DNA from: Alphaproteobacteria bacterium
GTDB lineage: Bacteria; Pseudomonadota; Alphaproteobacteria; Caulobacterales; Parvularculaceae
Direction: 5' to 3'
NCBI GenBank assembly: GCA_013151255.1
Contig: JAADIQ010000050.1
Span: forward strand, 1 to 46,061
Length of the DNA stretch: 46,061 nucleotides
This document shows positions 17,027 to 26,630 of this stretch, piece after piece. Position numbers and translations under genes: made by a program. Below the pieces are notes generated by a model. It searched no databases and had not been told where the DNA came from. It saw only the letters and a program-made list of their open reading frames with translations. How positions within the stretch are numbered: position 1 is the stretch's first letter; each line of letters opens with the position of its first letter.

Positions 17027-18517
17027 TCAGCCGATCATCGGCGCGATGATGGTTGAATAAACAATCACAATGAAAATCCCGACCGGACAGACATAACGGA
17101 TCAGGAACCGCCAGCGCTGGAACCAGACTTCCGATTTGAAACCGATGGCTTCGCGCGCTGTTGATGTGGAAACCACCCAGCCGGCAAACAGCGCAGTGAT
17201 AAATCCGGCCACCGGCAAGATGATGTCGGTGGTGGCGCTTAAGAAATCGAGCAGCACCATGCCCTCAAACAGGGCCATGCCGCCAAGCGGCTGCCAGGTG
17301 TTCCAGAATGTCGTCTGATCCTCGCCATTGGCGCCGACCGTCGGCACCTGCGACAAGGCGTTGACCACGCCGATGGCGAAGATCACCAGCCCGATGATCG
17401 CCGCCGCCTTAAACCGGTGATCACCTTTGGATTGCTCATCGACCCATTTTGTCGATGTCTCCAACAGCGCAATGGACGAAGTAATCGCCGCGAAGAAAGC
17501 CAGTAGAAAGAACAACAGCCCAAATACGCCGCCGCCAGGCATGCCGTAAAAGGCCAGCGGCAGGGTCTGGAACATCAAGGTCGGGCCGCCGCCAGCGTCC
17601 AGCCCCATGGCGAAGACAATCGGGAAAATCGCCAGACCGGCGATAACGCCAACGGCCGTATCGGTAAGGGCAATCACCCCCGACGCTTTGGGAAGATCTT
17701 GATCCGACGTCATATAGGCGCCGTAGGTCGCCATCAGCGCCGAGCCGAGGCCAATCGAGAAGAACGCCTGGCCAAGCGCGGCGGAAATCACCGAGCCGTT
17801 TTTGACGCCGGCCCATAAATCATCAAGCCGTACGCCGAGGAGAAAATCGATGCCCTTAGGCGCGTCGCCCTCAACCAGCGCGAAGCCGAACAGAATGATC
17901 AACAGGACAAAAAACGCCGGCATTAAAATCGTCACCGCTTGCTCGATGCCGCCTTTAATGCCGCGCGCGACAATCGCCACCGTGCCGGCAATGAAAATCC
18001 CGTGATAGATAATCATCCGGGTCGGATCGCTCAGGAGTTCGGTCAGCTTGGCGCTAACCTCTGCCTTGGTCTGGCCGGCAAAGGCGCCGGCTTTCAGCCC
18101 GCCAAGGCCGTCGCTTGCGATTGCAGAGACGAGGTCCGCGCCGATCATCACCACATAGGCCAGCACCCAGCCGGCGATCACCGAATAAAAGGTCAAGATG
18201 ATGAACGCGCCGATCATGCCGAACCAGGATTGCAGCGCCCACAAGGGGGATCGCCCCTCCGCCTTGGCGATTTTGACAACGCTGCCGACCGCCGACAGGC
18301 CGCCGCGCCGGCCGATGAATAATTCTGCAACCAGAACCGGAAGACCGATCAGAACAACGCAGATAACGTAGAAAACAACAAATGCGCCGCCGCCATTCTC
18401 CCCCGCAACGTAAGGAAACCGCCATAAATTCCCGAGCCCGACCGCCGACCCAATGGCGGCCAAGATAAACGCCGCCCGCGATGACCATTTTACGCCTTCT
18501 CCGGCTGTTCCCTGCAT
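17027..18517 (-). CDS. Sodium-dependent symporter, NSS (SNF) family
   Basis: 496-residue neurotransmitter:sodium symporter of the LeuT fold. The N-terminal signature is unmistakable: AAIGSAVGLGNLWRFPYVAGENGGGAFVVFY (quoted here only as the AVGLGNLWRFP core and the ENGGGAF motif). These include the unwound TM1 that binds Na+ and substrate. Twelve membrane segments can be drawn. The C-terminus (WRFLIRYVCPVGIFIVIVYS) is short. Bacterial members carry amino acids or related amines; the substrate cannot be predicted. ATG at 18517 follows an AGGGG-like ribosome site. Confidence 0.93.
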   Translation of the reverse strand: MQGTAGEGVKWSSRAAFILAAIGSAVGLGNLWRFPYVAGENGGGAFVVFYVICVVLIGLPVLVAELFIGRRGGLSAVGSVVKIAKAEGRSPLWALQSWFGMIGAFIILTFYSVIAGWVLAYVVMIGADLVSAIASDGLGGLKAGAFAGQTKAEVSAKLTELLSDPTRMIIYHGIFIAGTVAIVARGIKGGIEQAVTILMPAFFVLLIILFGFALVEGDAPKGIDFLLGVRLDDLWAGVKNGSVISAALGQAFFSIGLGSALMATYGAYMTSDQDLPKASGVIALTDTAVGVIAGLAIFPIVFAMGLDAGGGPTLMFQTLPLAFYGMPGGGVFGLLFFLLAFFAAITSSIALLETSTKWVDEQSKGDHRFKAAAIIGLVIFAIGVVNALSQVPTVGANGEDQTTFWNTWQPLGGMALFEGMVLLDFLSATTDIILPVAGFITALFAGWVVSTSTAREAIGFKSEVWFQRWRFLIRYVCPVGIFIVIVYSTIIAPMIG

Positions 18518-18602
18518 TTGGTTAACCCCTGATTGACCACATCGTTGGCATTTGGTTTGTCACGAAACCTCTTTTTAGACAAATTTTTACTATTGTTGGC
18601 AA

Positions 18603-19055
18603 ATGTCGTCAGAACAGACGATGAAATTCCGCGCAACTGGTGAGAGTATAACTCGCTTTGTTTCGCTCAGTGGGGGTAGCGCCAGGTTGACAGATTCAGC
18701 AAATACCGAGGTTGAACATCTCCAGGCTGATCAGATTAACAGCCTGATATCGGCCGCCGGCGTTGATGGCACGCGGGAAATCATGGACACGTTCTGGCGC
18801 TCCACAACCGATTTGCTGGCGGCGCTGGCGTCCCAGATCGCTGAGAAATCCCTACCTACAGCTGCAGGAACCGCGCATGCCATCAAAGGCTCTGCGGCCA
18901 ATGTCGGCGCGGTAAGCCTCGCCCAGACAGCGTCCGATATCGAAGTGGCTTGCAAGTCCGGCGCAACCGAGGACGCCAAAAATCTGTTAGGCCCCGCGGA
19001 CGAGAATTTCAAAGCCGTGCGCAAATGCTTCGACGAGCTTCTCGCCAAAGCCTGA
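18603..19055 (+). CDS. Single-domain Hpt phosphotransfer protein
   Basis: 150 residues: a non-conserved N-terminus of about 40 residues, then a helical-bundle Hpt domain with the phospho-accepting His in HAIKGSAANVG (His about residue 92). Hpt proteins shuttle phosphate between receiver domains of hybrid kinases and response regulators. No kinase or regulator is nearby, so it is an orphan node. Caulobacter has the comparable stand-alone protein ShpA, but I cannot assert orthology. Divergent from the NSS gene; stop 11 bases from the convergent rodA. Confidence 0.85.
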   Translation: MSSEQTMKFRATGESITRFVSLSGGSARLTDSANTEVEHLQADQINSLISAAGVDGTREIMDTFWRSTTDLLAALASQIAEKSLPTAAGTAHAIKGSAANVGAVSLAQTASDIEVACKSGATEDAKNLLGPADENFKAVRKCFDELLAKA

Positions 19056-19066
19056 ACGCCGCTAAA

Positions 19067-20215
19067 TTACAATAAATCCGACGACCGCAAGACGTCCTGA
19101 TCGCGATGCACATGCGCGCTCATCACCAGGCCGAAACCGGCCATGATGGTTAGCATCACCGTGCCGCCATAGGAAACCAGCGGCAGGGGCACGCCAACAA
19201 CCGGCGCCAGTCCCATCACCATGCCGGTATTGATCAACACATAAAGCGCAAATGTCGCCACCACGCCGATCACCGCAAGCCGCGCAAAGTGCGACTTCGC
19301 CGACATCGCAATCGACAGGCCGGTCAAGATCACCGCGAGATATAAAATCAACAACCCAACCGCGCCGACAAAACCGAACTCTTCGCCAAAGATGGTGAAG
19401 ATAAAATCGGTCTGCATTTCGGGCAGGAATTTTAACTGGCTTTGGGTGCCGTTCATAAACCCCTTGCCGTCCAGCCCGCCGGAACCGAGCGCAATCTTTG
19501 ACTGCAACAGGTGATAGCCCTGCCCGAGCGGATCGCGATCGGGGTTGAGGAAGGTGAGAATGCGTTCAATCTGGTAGGTTTTTAAAAACTCAAAGCGATA
19601 GGCGCTGTAGCCCGCCGCCACCGCGCCGACGACGCCGATCATGCCGATGCGCCAGGACAGACCAGCGACAAAGACGATAATGATCCCCGTCGCCGCCAAT
19701 AACAGCGCAGTGCCGAGATCGGGCTGGATGAACACCAGCCCGACCGGCGCGCCGATCATCAGCGCCGGCGGGATCAAATATAGGATATGCGAGACCTGCT
19801 CGGCGCGCAGCCCGTGATAATAGCGCGCCAGCGCCATCACCAAACCAATTTTCATCGCCTCGGAGGGTTGAAACTGCATCCCGCCAAACTCAATCCAGCG
19901 CCGCGCGCCCATATTGATCTCGCCGATAAACGGCGTTGCCGCGAGGGCGAGCAGTGCGGCGAAATAAATCGGATAGGACAGCGTCATCCAGTGGCGGATC
20001 GCTACCATGCCAATCGCGATCAGGACCGACAGTGCGACAAGATAGCGAAGCCCATGACGCAATGACCACGGACGCCAATTGCCCTCGGCGACGGAATATA
20101 GCGTGATCACGCCGACGCCAGCAATCATTGTCAGTAGGATGATTAATGGCCAGTGAAGCTGCGCAAATCGTTCGCGCACGCCGCGCCGGGGACCGGGAAG
20201 AATGAGCGAGGACAT
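19067..20215 (-). CDS. rodA: Rod shape-determining peptidoglycan polymerase RodA
   Basis: 382-residue SEDS-family glycosyltransferase with about 10 membrane helices that polymerises lipid II for cell elongation with PBP2. Signatures are GARRWIEFGGMQFQPSEAMKIG, FIQPDLGTALLLAATG, and near the C-terminus GVPLPLVSYGG (family's VPLPFxSYGG). It is the last gene of mreB-mreC-mreD-mrdA-rodA and starts five bases after the PBP2 stop. Confidence 0.96.
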   Translation of the reverse strand: MSSLILPGPRRGVRERFAQLHWPLIILLTMIAGVGVITLYSVAEGNWRPWSLRHGLRYLVALSVLIAIGMVAIRHWMTLSYPIYFAALLALAATPFIGEINMGARRWIEFGGMQFQPSEAMKIGLVMALARYYHGLRAEQVSHILYLIPPALMIGAPVGLVFIQPDLGTALLLAATGIIIVFVAGLSWRIGMIGVVGAVAAGYSAYRFEFLKTYQIERILTFLNPDRDPLGQGYHLLQSKIALGSGGLDGKGFMNGTQSQLKFLPEMQTDFIFTIFGEEFGFVGAVGLLILYLAVILTGLSIAMSAKSHFARLAVIGVVATFALYVLINTGMVMGLAPVVGVPLPLVSYGGTVMLTIMAGFGLVMSAHVHRDQDVLRSSDLL

Positions 20216-20220
20216 ATCGC

Positions 20221-22140
20221 CTAGCCCTCCCGCTTGGTTGTCGCGCGCTGAACCAGGTTGCGCGGGTCAACCGGTATGCGCGCCGCCGGGTTCTTGGCCG
20301 CCACCGCGCGCATAATTTCGCGGGCTTTCGGGCCGGCCACGCGGGCGCCGCCAATCCCGTGCTCAACAACAACCGAGCAGGCGTAGCGCGGATTTTCATA
20401 CGGCATGTAGCACACAAACAGCGCGTGATCGCGCCGTTCCCATGGCAGGTCTTCCGGCTTGGCGAGGCCTTTGGCGCGGTCTTCGGTGGTAATCCGGTAG
20501 ACTTGGCTGGTGCCGGTTTTGCCCGCCAATTGCCAATTGGGATCTTCCAGGCGCGAGCGCGACGCGGTGCCATATTCATTGGTCACCGCATTCATGCCGG
20601 CGCGCACAACCTTCAAATAATCATGATCGATGTCGATCAGCGGCGCGCTTGGCTCGGGCAGCACAAGATCGCCGACCGCACGCACCAGACGCGGGCGCAC
20701 CGCCCGGCCCGAGGCAATCCGCGCGGCCATCACGCAAAGCTGCAACGGCGTTGAGGTGACATAGCCCTGGCCGATAATCACCGACAGGGTTTCGCCCTGG
20801 AACCAGGATTGGTTTTCCGGCTGGCCGGCGAAATATTGCCGCTTCCAGGCGCGGTCCGGGATGATGCCTTTTTTCTGACCCGGCACGCCCAGCTCATAAG
20901 TCTGGCCAAGACCGAATTTACGCGCGGCATCAGCGAGAACATCAATCTCAAGCTTCTTGGCGATCTCATAGAAATAGACGTCGCAGGAATGCTTGATCGC
21001 GCCCTTCATATCCAACGTGCCGTGGCCGCCGCGTTTCCAGCAATGGAAATATCGGTTGCCATACCAGATCTTGCCGGTGCAATGGGCGGTTTGCGACGTC
21101 TTAACGCCGGCCTCCTGCGCTGCGATGGCGCTGACCACTTTGAAGGTGGAGCCTGGCGGGTAAACGCCCGAAAGTGGTTTGTTCAAAAGCGGCTTATACG
21201 GACTTTCCGTCAGACTTTTCCAGAGCCCAGCGTCGATGCCGACATTAAAGTCATTGGGGTTGAACGCCGGCGTTGAGGCCATAACCAAAATATCGCCGGT
21301 CACCGTATCCATCACGACGGCCGCCGCGCTCTCGCCCTCAAGCTCCTTCATTGCCGCCTGTTGCAGTTCCGCATCGATGGTCAGCGTCAGGGTTTTGCCT
21401 TGCACCGGCAGCGTCGCCTGTTCGGTAAATTCTTCGATCACCCGGCCATGGGCGTTTATTTTTACATTCATCTTGCCGGCTTGGCCGCGCAATTCCTTCT
21501 CATAGGTGCGCTCAAGACCGTCGCGACCGACTTTAAAACCGGGTTGGCGAAGCAACGTACGGCCTTCATTGCCGTCTTGCGCAGCGAGATCTCTATCGGT
21601 CACGGCGCCGACATAACCGATCACAAAAGCTGACGCTTCGCCGAGCGGATAGTCGCGGGTCTCGCCAACATCGGGCAAAATCCCGGCCAGATGCGGCAAC
21701 TCGAAATTCACCCGCGAGAAATCCGGCCATGACAGGTTGTTTTTGATTTCCACCGGCGCAAACGCGCCGCGGCGGCGAATCTCGCGGATGATGCGGGCGC
21801 GTTTTTCATCCGATACCGGAATATATTCTGAAACTTTGTCGAGCGTCGCGTTGATATCGCGCGATTGCTCAGGAATTAAAAGAATACGAAAATTCTTCCG
21901 GTTGGACGCAAGCACGTTGCCGAAACGGTCGATAATTTCACCACGCAACGGCGTCAGCACCCGGCGATTGAACTGGTTGTCTTGCGCGAGGTCCTGATAT
22001 TTGTCGTAATCGGCGATCTGCAGCTGGTAGAGCCGGCCCGTGATCCCGACAAACAAAAGACTGACGCCGCCGCCAAACAGAAACGTCCGGCGCGAGACAA
22101 CTTCCTGGCGTTCAGGGTCATGGGTGTTGATCACCGGCAT
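20221..22140 (-). CDS. mrdA: Penicillin-binding protein 2 (elongasome transpeptidase)
   Basis: 639-residue class B PBP that crosslinks peptidoglycan during elongation. It has one N-terminal membrane helix (about residues 18-38) after SRRTFLFGGG, the PBP dimer/pedestal domain (LTPLRGEIIDRFGNVLA) and a C-terminal transpeptidase. Catalytic motifs: STFK (Ser about 331), SxN as HSCDVYF, and KTG as LAGKTGTSQVY. The SxN motif has Asp in third position, as in other PBP2 proteins. The gene follows mreD directly and precedes rodA, its obligate polymerase partner. Confidence 0.97.
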   Translation of the reverse strand: MPVINTHDPERQEVVSRRTFLFGGGVSLLFVGITGRLYQLQIADYDKYQDLAQDNQFNRRVLTPLRGEIIDRFGNVLASNRKNFRILLIPEQSRDINATLDKVSEYIPVSDEKRARIIREIRRRGAFAPVEIKNNLSWPDFSRVNFELPHLAGILPDVGETRDYPLGEASAFVIGYVGAVTDRDLAAQDGNEGRTLLRQPGFKVGRDGLERTYEKELRGQAGKMNVKINAHGRVIEEFTEQATLPVQGKTLTLTIDAELQQAAMKELEGESAAAVVMDTVTGDILVMASTPAFNPNDFNVGIDAGLWKSLTESPYKPLLNKPLSGVYPPGSTFKVVSAIAAQEAGVKTSQTAHCTGKIWYGNRYFHCWKRGGHGTLDMKGAIKHSCDVYFYEIAKKLEIDVLADAARKFGLGQTYELGVPGQKKGIIPDRAWKRQYFAGQPENQSWFQGETLSVIIGQGYVTSTPLQLCVMAARIASGRAVRPRLVRAVGDLVLPEPSAPLIDIDHDYLKVVRAGMNAVTNEYGTASRSRLEDPNWQLAGKTGTSQVYRITTEDRAKGLAKPEDLPWERRDHALFVCYMPYENPRYACSVVVEHGIGGARVAGPKAREIMRAVAAKNPAARIPVDPRNLVQRATTKREG

Positions 22141-22653
22141 TTACGCCTCCACCAGAATGCGGCGGTGGAACTCGCCAAAGGCGACGCCAAAGAGCGGGTA
22201 GATCAAGACCGTCGTCGTCATCTGCGCCAACAGCGCGCCGACCGGCAGGAGACCGCCGGACATCAAGCTCATCACCAGCCACAGCATCAAGCTGGCGCTC
22301 GCGGCCGCCAATGCAAAACCCAGCCAGACAACCTTTTGCTCGCGGCCAAGAAAATATGACCTTTGCGACATCACCACAAACTGGGTCACCAGATAAACCG
22401 CCGCCCAAAGTCCAAGCGGCCCGCCGGTAAGCAAGTCTTGCAAAATCCCGATCAGGAATACGCTCACCGACGGCATATAGGCCGGCGCGTAGATCGACCA
22501 GAAGAACACCACCACCAGCGGAATGATCGGCGTCGGCGCCGCGCCCTCAAACAGCCTTATGGGCAGCGCCAAAATGATCACGCCAAGCAGCCCCAGCAGC
22601 AGCGGCGCAACTGTTTTGAGGAGGCTCAACAGATGTTCTGCGCGATAGCCCAT
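22141..22653 (-). CDS. mreD: Rod shape-determining membrane protein MreD
   Basis: 170-residue integral membrane protein with five to six helices. Sequence conservation in this family is low, but the segment SVFLIGILQDLLTGGPLGLWA matches the MreD consensus, and the location between mreC and mrdA settles the call. It links MreC to the rest of the elongasome. It starts one base after the mreC stop codon and its own stop abuts the mrdA ATG, so the three are probably translationally coupled. Confidence 0.93.
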   Translation of the reverse strand: MGYRAEHLLSLLKTVAPLLLGLLGVIILALPIRLFEGAAPTPIIPLVVVFFWSIYAPAYMPSVSVFLIGILQDLLTGGPLGLWAAVYLVTQFVVMSQRSYFLGREQKVVWLGFALAAASASLMLWLVMSLMSGGLLPVGALLAQMTTTVLIYPLFGVAFGEFHRRILVEA

Positions 22654-22654
22654 C

Positions 22655-23563
22655 TTATCCTTCTGTCACCGCGACGACTTCCTCCCCGGCGCCGTCTTCA
22701 ACGTCGTCAAGCGGCTCGCCAACCTCCGGGAACTCGTAATTGATGATACGCACCAGCCGGGTGCGGGCGTAATTTGCATAAAGATCAACCATCATGTCGT
22801 CGCCATGTTCGCCATCAATGACGCCGACCGGCAAACCGCGCGGCATCACTCCGCCGGCGCCGGATGTTAAAACCCGCTGGCCTTGCGCAATGGCGACGTC
22901 ATCGGCGCCCTCGGTAATGGCGATCGCCGGTTTGCCTTTGGTGTTGCCGACCAGCAGCCCCTCAACGGCGGCCCCTTCGACATAGACCGGGATGCGGCTT
23001 TGCACATCGGTCAGGAGAAGAACCCGCGAGGCGCGCGCGCCGGTATCGACGATGCGGCCAATAAGCCCGCGATTATCGACAACGGCGTAACCGGCTTCGA
23101 TGTTCTGGGCGCGGCCGGCATTAACGATCATTGAGCGGGCAAAGGCGTCGTTGGTCTCGCCGATCACATAGGCGTCAATCGGCTGCGCGGCGGGCGGCGC
23201 ACGATAGGTTTGCAAACCGTCATAGGCGCCGACAATTTTACGCAGCTCCAGCGCTTCGTTCATCCACTGACGCAGTTCCGCATTTTCCTCGCGCAGCGCT
23301 TTGTTCTGCTCCAGCACATTGAAATAGTCGGAGACGTTGCCGGCAAGGCCGTTGAAATAGGCGACCGGCCCGGAGAAAACCTCCAGCACCGGCGCGGTGG
23401 CGTCGAGGACGCTCTCGCGCGCTTTTTTGAAAACCGAGGCTTGCGCGGAATAAAGGCTCGATAGCAATAAAAGGATCGAAACCAGGATCAACAAGATCAA
23501 TACGAAACGTGAGTTGGCTCTACGCCCAAACCCTTCGCGTCCGTCCTGCCCTAAAAGTTCCAT
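22655..23563 (-). CDS. mreC: Rod shape-determining protein MreC
   Basis: 302 residues. A short cytoplasmic tail with basic residues and one membrane helix (FVLILLILVSILLLLSSLYS) lead into a periplasmic coiled coil (about residues 70-115, LEQNKALREENAELRQWMNE) and the beta-barrel MreC core with GRIVDTGARASRVLLLTDVQSRIPV. MreC activates PBP2-RodA. The C-terminus is acidic (DVEDGAGEEVVAVTEG), probably unstructured. It lies 44 bases after mreB. Confidence 0.95.
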   Translation of the reverse strand: MELLGQDGREGFGRRANSRFVLILLILVSILLLLSSLYSAQASVFKKARESVLDATAPVLEVFSGPVAYFNGLAGNVSDYFNVLEQNKALREENAELRQWMNEALELRKIVGAYDGLQTYRAPPAAQPIDAYVIGETNDAFARSMIVNAGRAQNIEAGYAVVDNRGLIGRIVDTGARASRVLLLTDVQSRIPVYVEGAAVEGLLVGNTKGKPAIAITEGADDVAIAQGQRVLTSGAGGVMPRGLPVGVIDGEHGDDMMVDLYANYARTRLVRIINYEFPEVGEPLDDVEDGAGEEVVAVTEG

Positions 23564-23607
23564 GCCTCACTGTACCGCGTCATCACTCAATTGCCCCGAG
23601 GTAGCCC

Positions 23608-24690
<1,083 letters not shown>

Positions 24691-24693
24691 TTA

Positions 24694-24723
24694 TTTATCC
24701 TTAATGCGTTCCTAAATCGTCAA
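24694..24723 (-). promoter_or_regulatory. Candidate mreB promoter
   Basis: On the minus strand TTGACG (24718-24723) and GATAAA (24694-24699) are separated by 18 bases and lie about 45 bases upstream of the mreB ATG. They resemble sigma-70-type -35 and -10 boxes. The surrounding 180-base intergenic stretch is more AT-rich than the genes. Confidence 0.45.
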
Positions 24724-24832
24724 CAAAGCTCAGCAAAACTGCGGTTCCCGACATCAAATGGAGGCCTTAATAGGGACTGGTTAACAGGATTCTCACCAAG
24801 TCGATGTGAAACTTCATTATGCTATTCCACAA

Positions 24833-25597
24833 CTAGGCGTTCTCGCCTGCCCGCATGCGCCGATAGAGCCACCGCACAAACAGTAAAAATCCAAGCCACG
24901 CGGCGATGATGCCTGCGACAATCGCAAAATCATGCGGCTCACGGCTCGAGAAGAAATCGAGCAGCCCGGCGACCCCGTCCTTCAGCTCGCTGGTATCCGG
25001 GGCAAAAATGGCAAGCAGCGCGACCAGTAAAATCTTTGGAATAATGCCGATCCCGGTCCCCGCCCAGAATTTCCACAGCGGAATATGCGCCGCGCCGGCC
25101 GCCGCATTGACGACGATAAACGGCGCCGACGGCACCACCCGGATCAGCCCGCTGGCGAGAATGCCGTGATTGGAAAGGAAATCCATCATCCGCTGCACCC
25201 GCTCGCCGGCGCGGCGACGCAGCCAGCGGCCACCAAGAAAATGTCCGAGGGCGAAGGTCAAAGTGGCGCTCACCATGGTCGCAATCCATGAATAACCGGC
25301 CCCAACCTGCGGCCCAAAGACGATAATCGTTGCGGTAATCAGTAAAATCTGGGGAAAAGCGGTCAGCGCCAGGAACGCGAAAACCGAAATCACCCCGATA
25401 ACCGCCCAGGACGACTGCGATGTGGTCATCAAAATCCGGCTGAGCTGGTCGTCCTGCTCGAGATTGAGCCATTGCTGGCCGAAAGCCAGCGTGAAGAACA
25501 CAAAGATCAAGAGTGACAGAGAAACCACAAGCGAGGTTATCGCTTTGGCGTCCATAGAATTGAGGAACCGTGCAATCGCGCGCACAAACTCAAACAT
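24833..25597 (-). CDS. TVP38/TMEM64 (DedA-like, VTT domain) membrane protein
   Basis: 254 residues with five to six membrane helices. The central VTT/SNARE-associated domain shows the motif ATIIVFGPQVGAGYSWIATM and, after a loop, LASGLIRVVPSAPFIVVNAAAG, which corresponds to the family's conserved Arg-x-x-P...N re-entrant segment. Members of this superfamily act as lipid scramblases or lipid-carrier flippases. A charged region and a final membrane helix with a basic tail end the protein. No neighbour indicates its substrate. ATG at 25597. Confidence 0.85.
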   Translation of the reverse strand: MFEFVRAIARFLNSMDAKAITSLVVSLSLLIFVFFTLAFGQQWLNLEQDDQLSRILMTTSQSSWAVIGVISVFAFLALTAFPQILLITATIIVFGPQVGAGYSWIATMVSATLTFALGHFLGGRWLRRRAGERVQRMMDFLSNHGILASGLIRVVPSAPFIVVNAAAGAAHIPLWKFWAGTGIGIIPKILLVALLAIFAPDTSELKDGVAGLLDFFSSREPHDFAIVAGIIAAWLGFLLFVRWLYRRMRAGENA

Positions 25598-25600
25598 AGA

Positions 25601-25762
25601 TTACCAGTTTCCGATCCGGACACGGCGCGAACGGCGCGCCATACGCTTCTCCAGCGCCAAGGCTTCACCCCGGCGCTTAATACCTCCTGGACCGTATACT
25701 GGGCCCCTGCCCGGTCCCTCCCCAATCGATGTTATTTCATAACGCGAACCCGCCGCCAATGC
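25601..25762 (-). CDS. Possible small basic protein upstream of the VTT gene
   Basis: An open frame ending four bases before the VTT-domain gene. From a TTG at about 25762 it reads 53 residues: LAAGSRYEITSIGEGPGRG and a strongly basic end (ALEKRMARRSRRVRIGNW). The same frame stays open up to 25909 but runs into the lysozyme gene. I recognise no family, and codon use is not decisive. It may simply be the leader of the downstream gene. Confidence 0.25.
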   Translation of the reverse strand, partial: ALAAGSRYEITSIGEGPGRGPVYGPGGIKRRGEALALEKRMARRSRRVRIGNW

Positions 25763-25877
25763 AATATCGCGGGGGTGATGATTGTAATCCTGACAGGGGC
25801 TATTAGGATCGGCCTGGGGAAATTTGCCAGTGCTGCCGACAAATTCGGCGACGGCAAATCGGGGAATGGAGAGTATC

Positions 25878-26585
25878 ATGCGTGCAACACTGATTTTTTG
25901 GATCATCATCTTTGCCTTCGGCGTGCTTGTCGGGGAGCGCTACGGGCTTCCGGGCTGGGCGACGTCGCTCACCGATAGGGGTTTTCAAACTGTTGAAGGC
26001 TTGGTCGGCGATGTTGGCGAGCCAATTGCGGCCGCTGAGGACAATGGCGCCGAGCCGGCCGCGGTTGAAGCTGAGACTGAGGCTGAGGTTGAGGCAAGCC
26101 CTGCGCCGCAAACCTCGCCGCCGGCGAGCAACAGTCAGGGCGGCGCGGACGCCAACGCGAATTTGCGCATCAATGACGCCGGCTTGCAGATCATCAAGGA
26201 CAGCGAGGGGCTACGCCTTGAAGCCTATAATCTCGGCGGACAATGGCTCATCGGCTATGGCCATGCGGCCACCGCGCGTGCGGGGATGAAAATTACCGAG
26301 GCGCAAGCCGAAGCGTTGTTGCGCCAAGACGTTAAAGACGCCGAAGACGGGGTCAGGAAAGCGGTCACCGTGCCGGTTAATCGCAACCAGTTTTCCGCCA
26401 TGGTCTCGCTCGCCTATAATCTCGGCGTTGGCGGATTTGGCCATTCCACGGTTCTGGCGGCAGTGAATGCAGGCGATTATGAAGGCGCGGCCGACGCGTT
26501 TTTAAATCACAACAAGGCTGGCGGGAAAGTCCTTGAGCACCTGACTATGCGCCGCGAAAAAGAACGGGCGTTATTTCTTCAGTGA
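25878..26585 (+). CDS. Membrane-anchored GH24 lysozyme-like protein
   Basis: 235 residues from the ATG at 25878, which has GGAG six bases upstream. The N-terminal helix LIFWIIIFAFGVLVG (about residues 5-19) is followed by an acidic Ala/Glu/Pro-rich linker to about residue 95, then a T4/phage-type lysozyme domain. The domain start SEGLRLEAYNLGGQWLIGYG carries the catalytic Glu (residue 110), but the usual E-x8-[D/C]-x5-T triad is not kept: the Asp/Cys position is Leu and the spacing to IGYGH is one shorter. The rest (SAMVSLAYNLGVGGFGHSTV, AGDYEGAADAF, RREKERALF) fits the family well. The anchor recalls signal-anchor-release endolysins, but no phage genes adjoin. Convergent with miaA. Confidence 0.8.
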   Translation: MRATLIFWIIIFAFGVLVGERYGLPGWATSLTDRGFQTVEGLVGDVGEPIAAAEDNGAEPAAVEAETEAEVEASPAPQTSPPASNSQGGADANANLRINDAGLQIIKDSEGLRLEAYNLGGQWLIGYGHAATARAGMKITEAQAEALLRQDVKDAEDGVRKAVTVPVNRNQFSAMVSLAYNLGVGGFGHSTVLAAVNAGDYEGAADAFLNHNKAGGKVLEHLTMRREKERALFLQ

Positions 26586-26599
26586 GGGAATGGGGAATA

Positions 26600-26630
26600 G
26601 GGATTAGTAGGTCGCTCTTTTCCTAATCCC
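26600..26630. terminator. Inverted repeat between convergent genes
   Basis: GGGATTAG (26600-26607) and CTAATCCC (26623-26630) can pair across a 15-base loop that contains CTCTTTT. They lie in the gap between the lysozyme-like gene and miaA and overlap the miaA stop codon. A further copy of CTAATCCC follows at about 26637. A bidirectional terminator is plausible, but the stem is short. Confidence 0.4.

Noticed and set aside
25678-25694. A strong ribosome-site-like AGGAGGTATT on the minus strand
   Set aside because: No ATG, GTG or TTG follows at a workable distance; probably chance.
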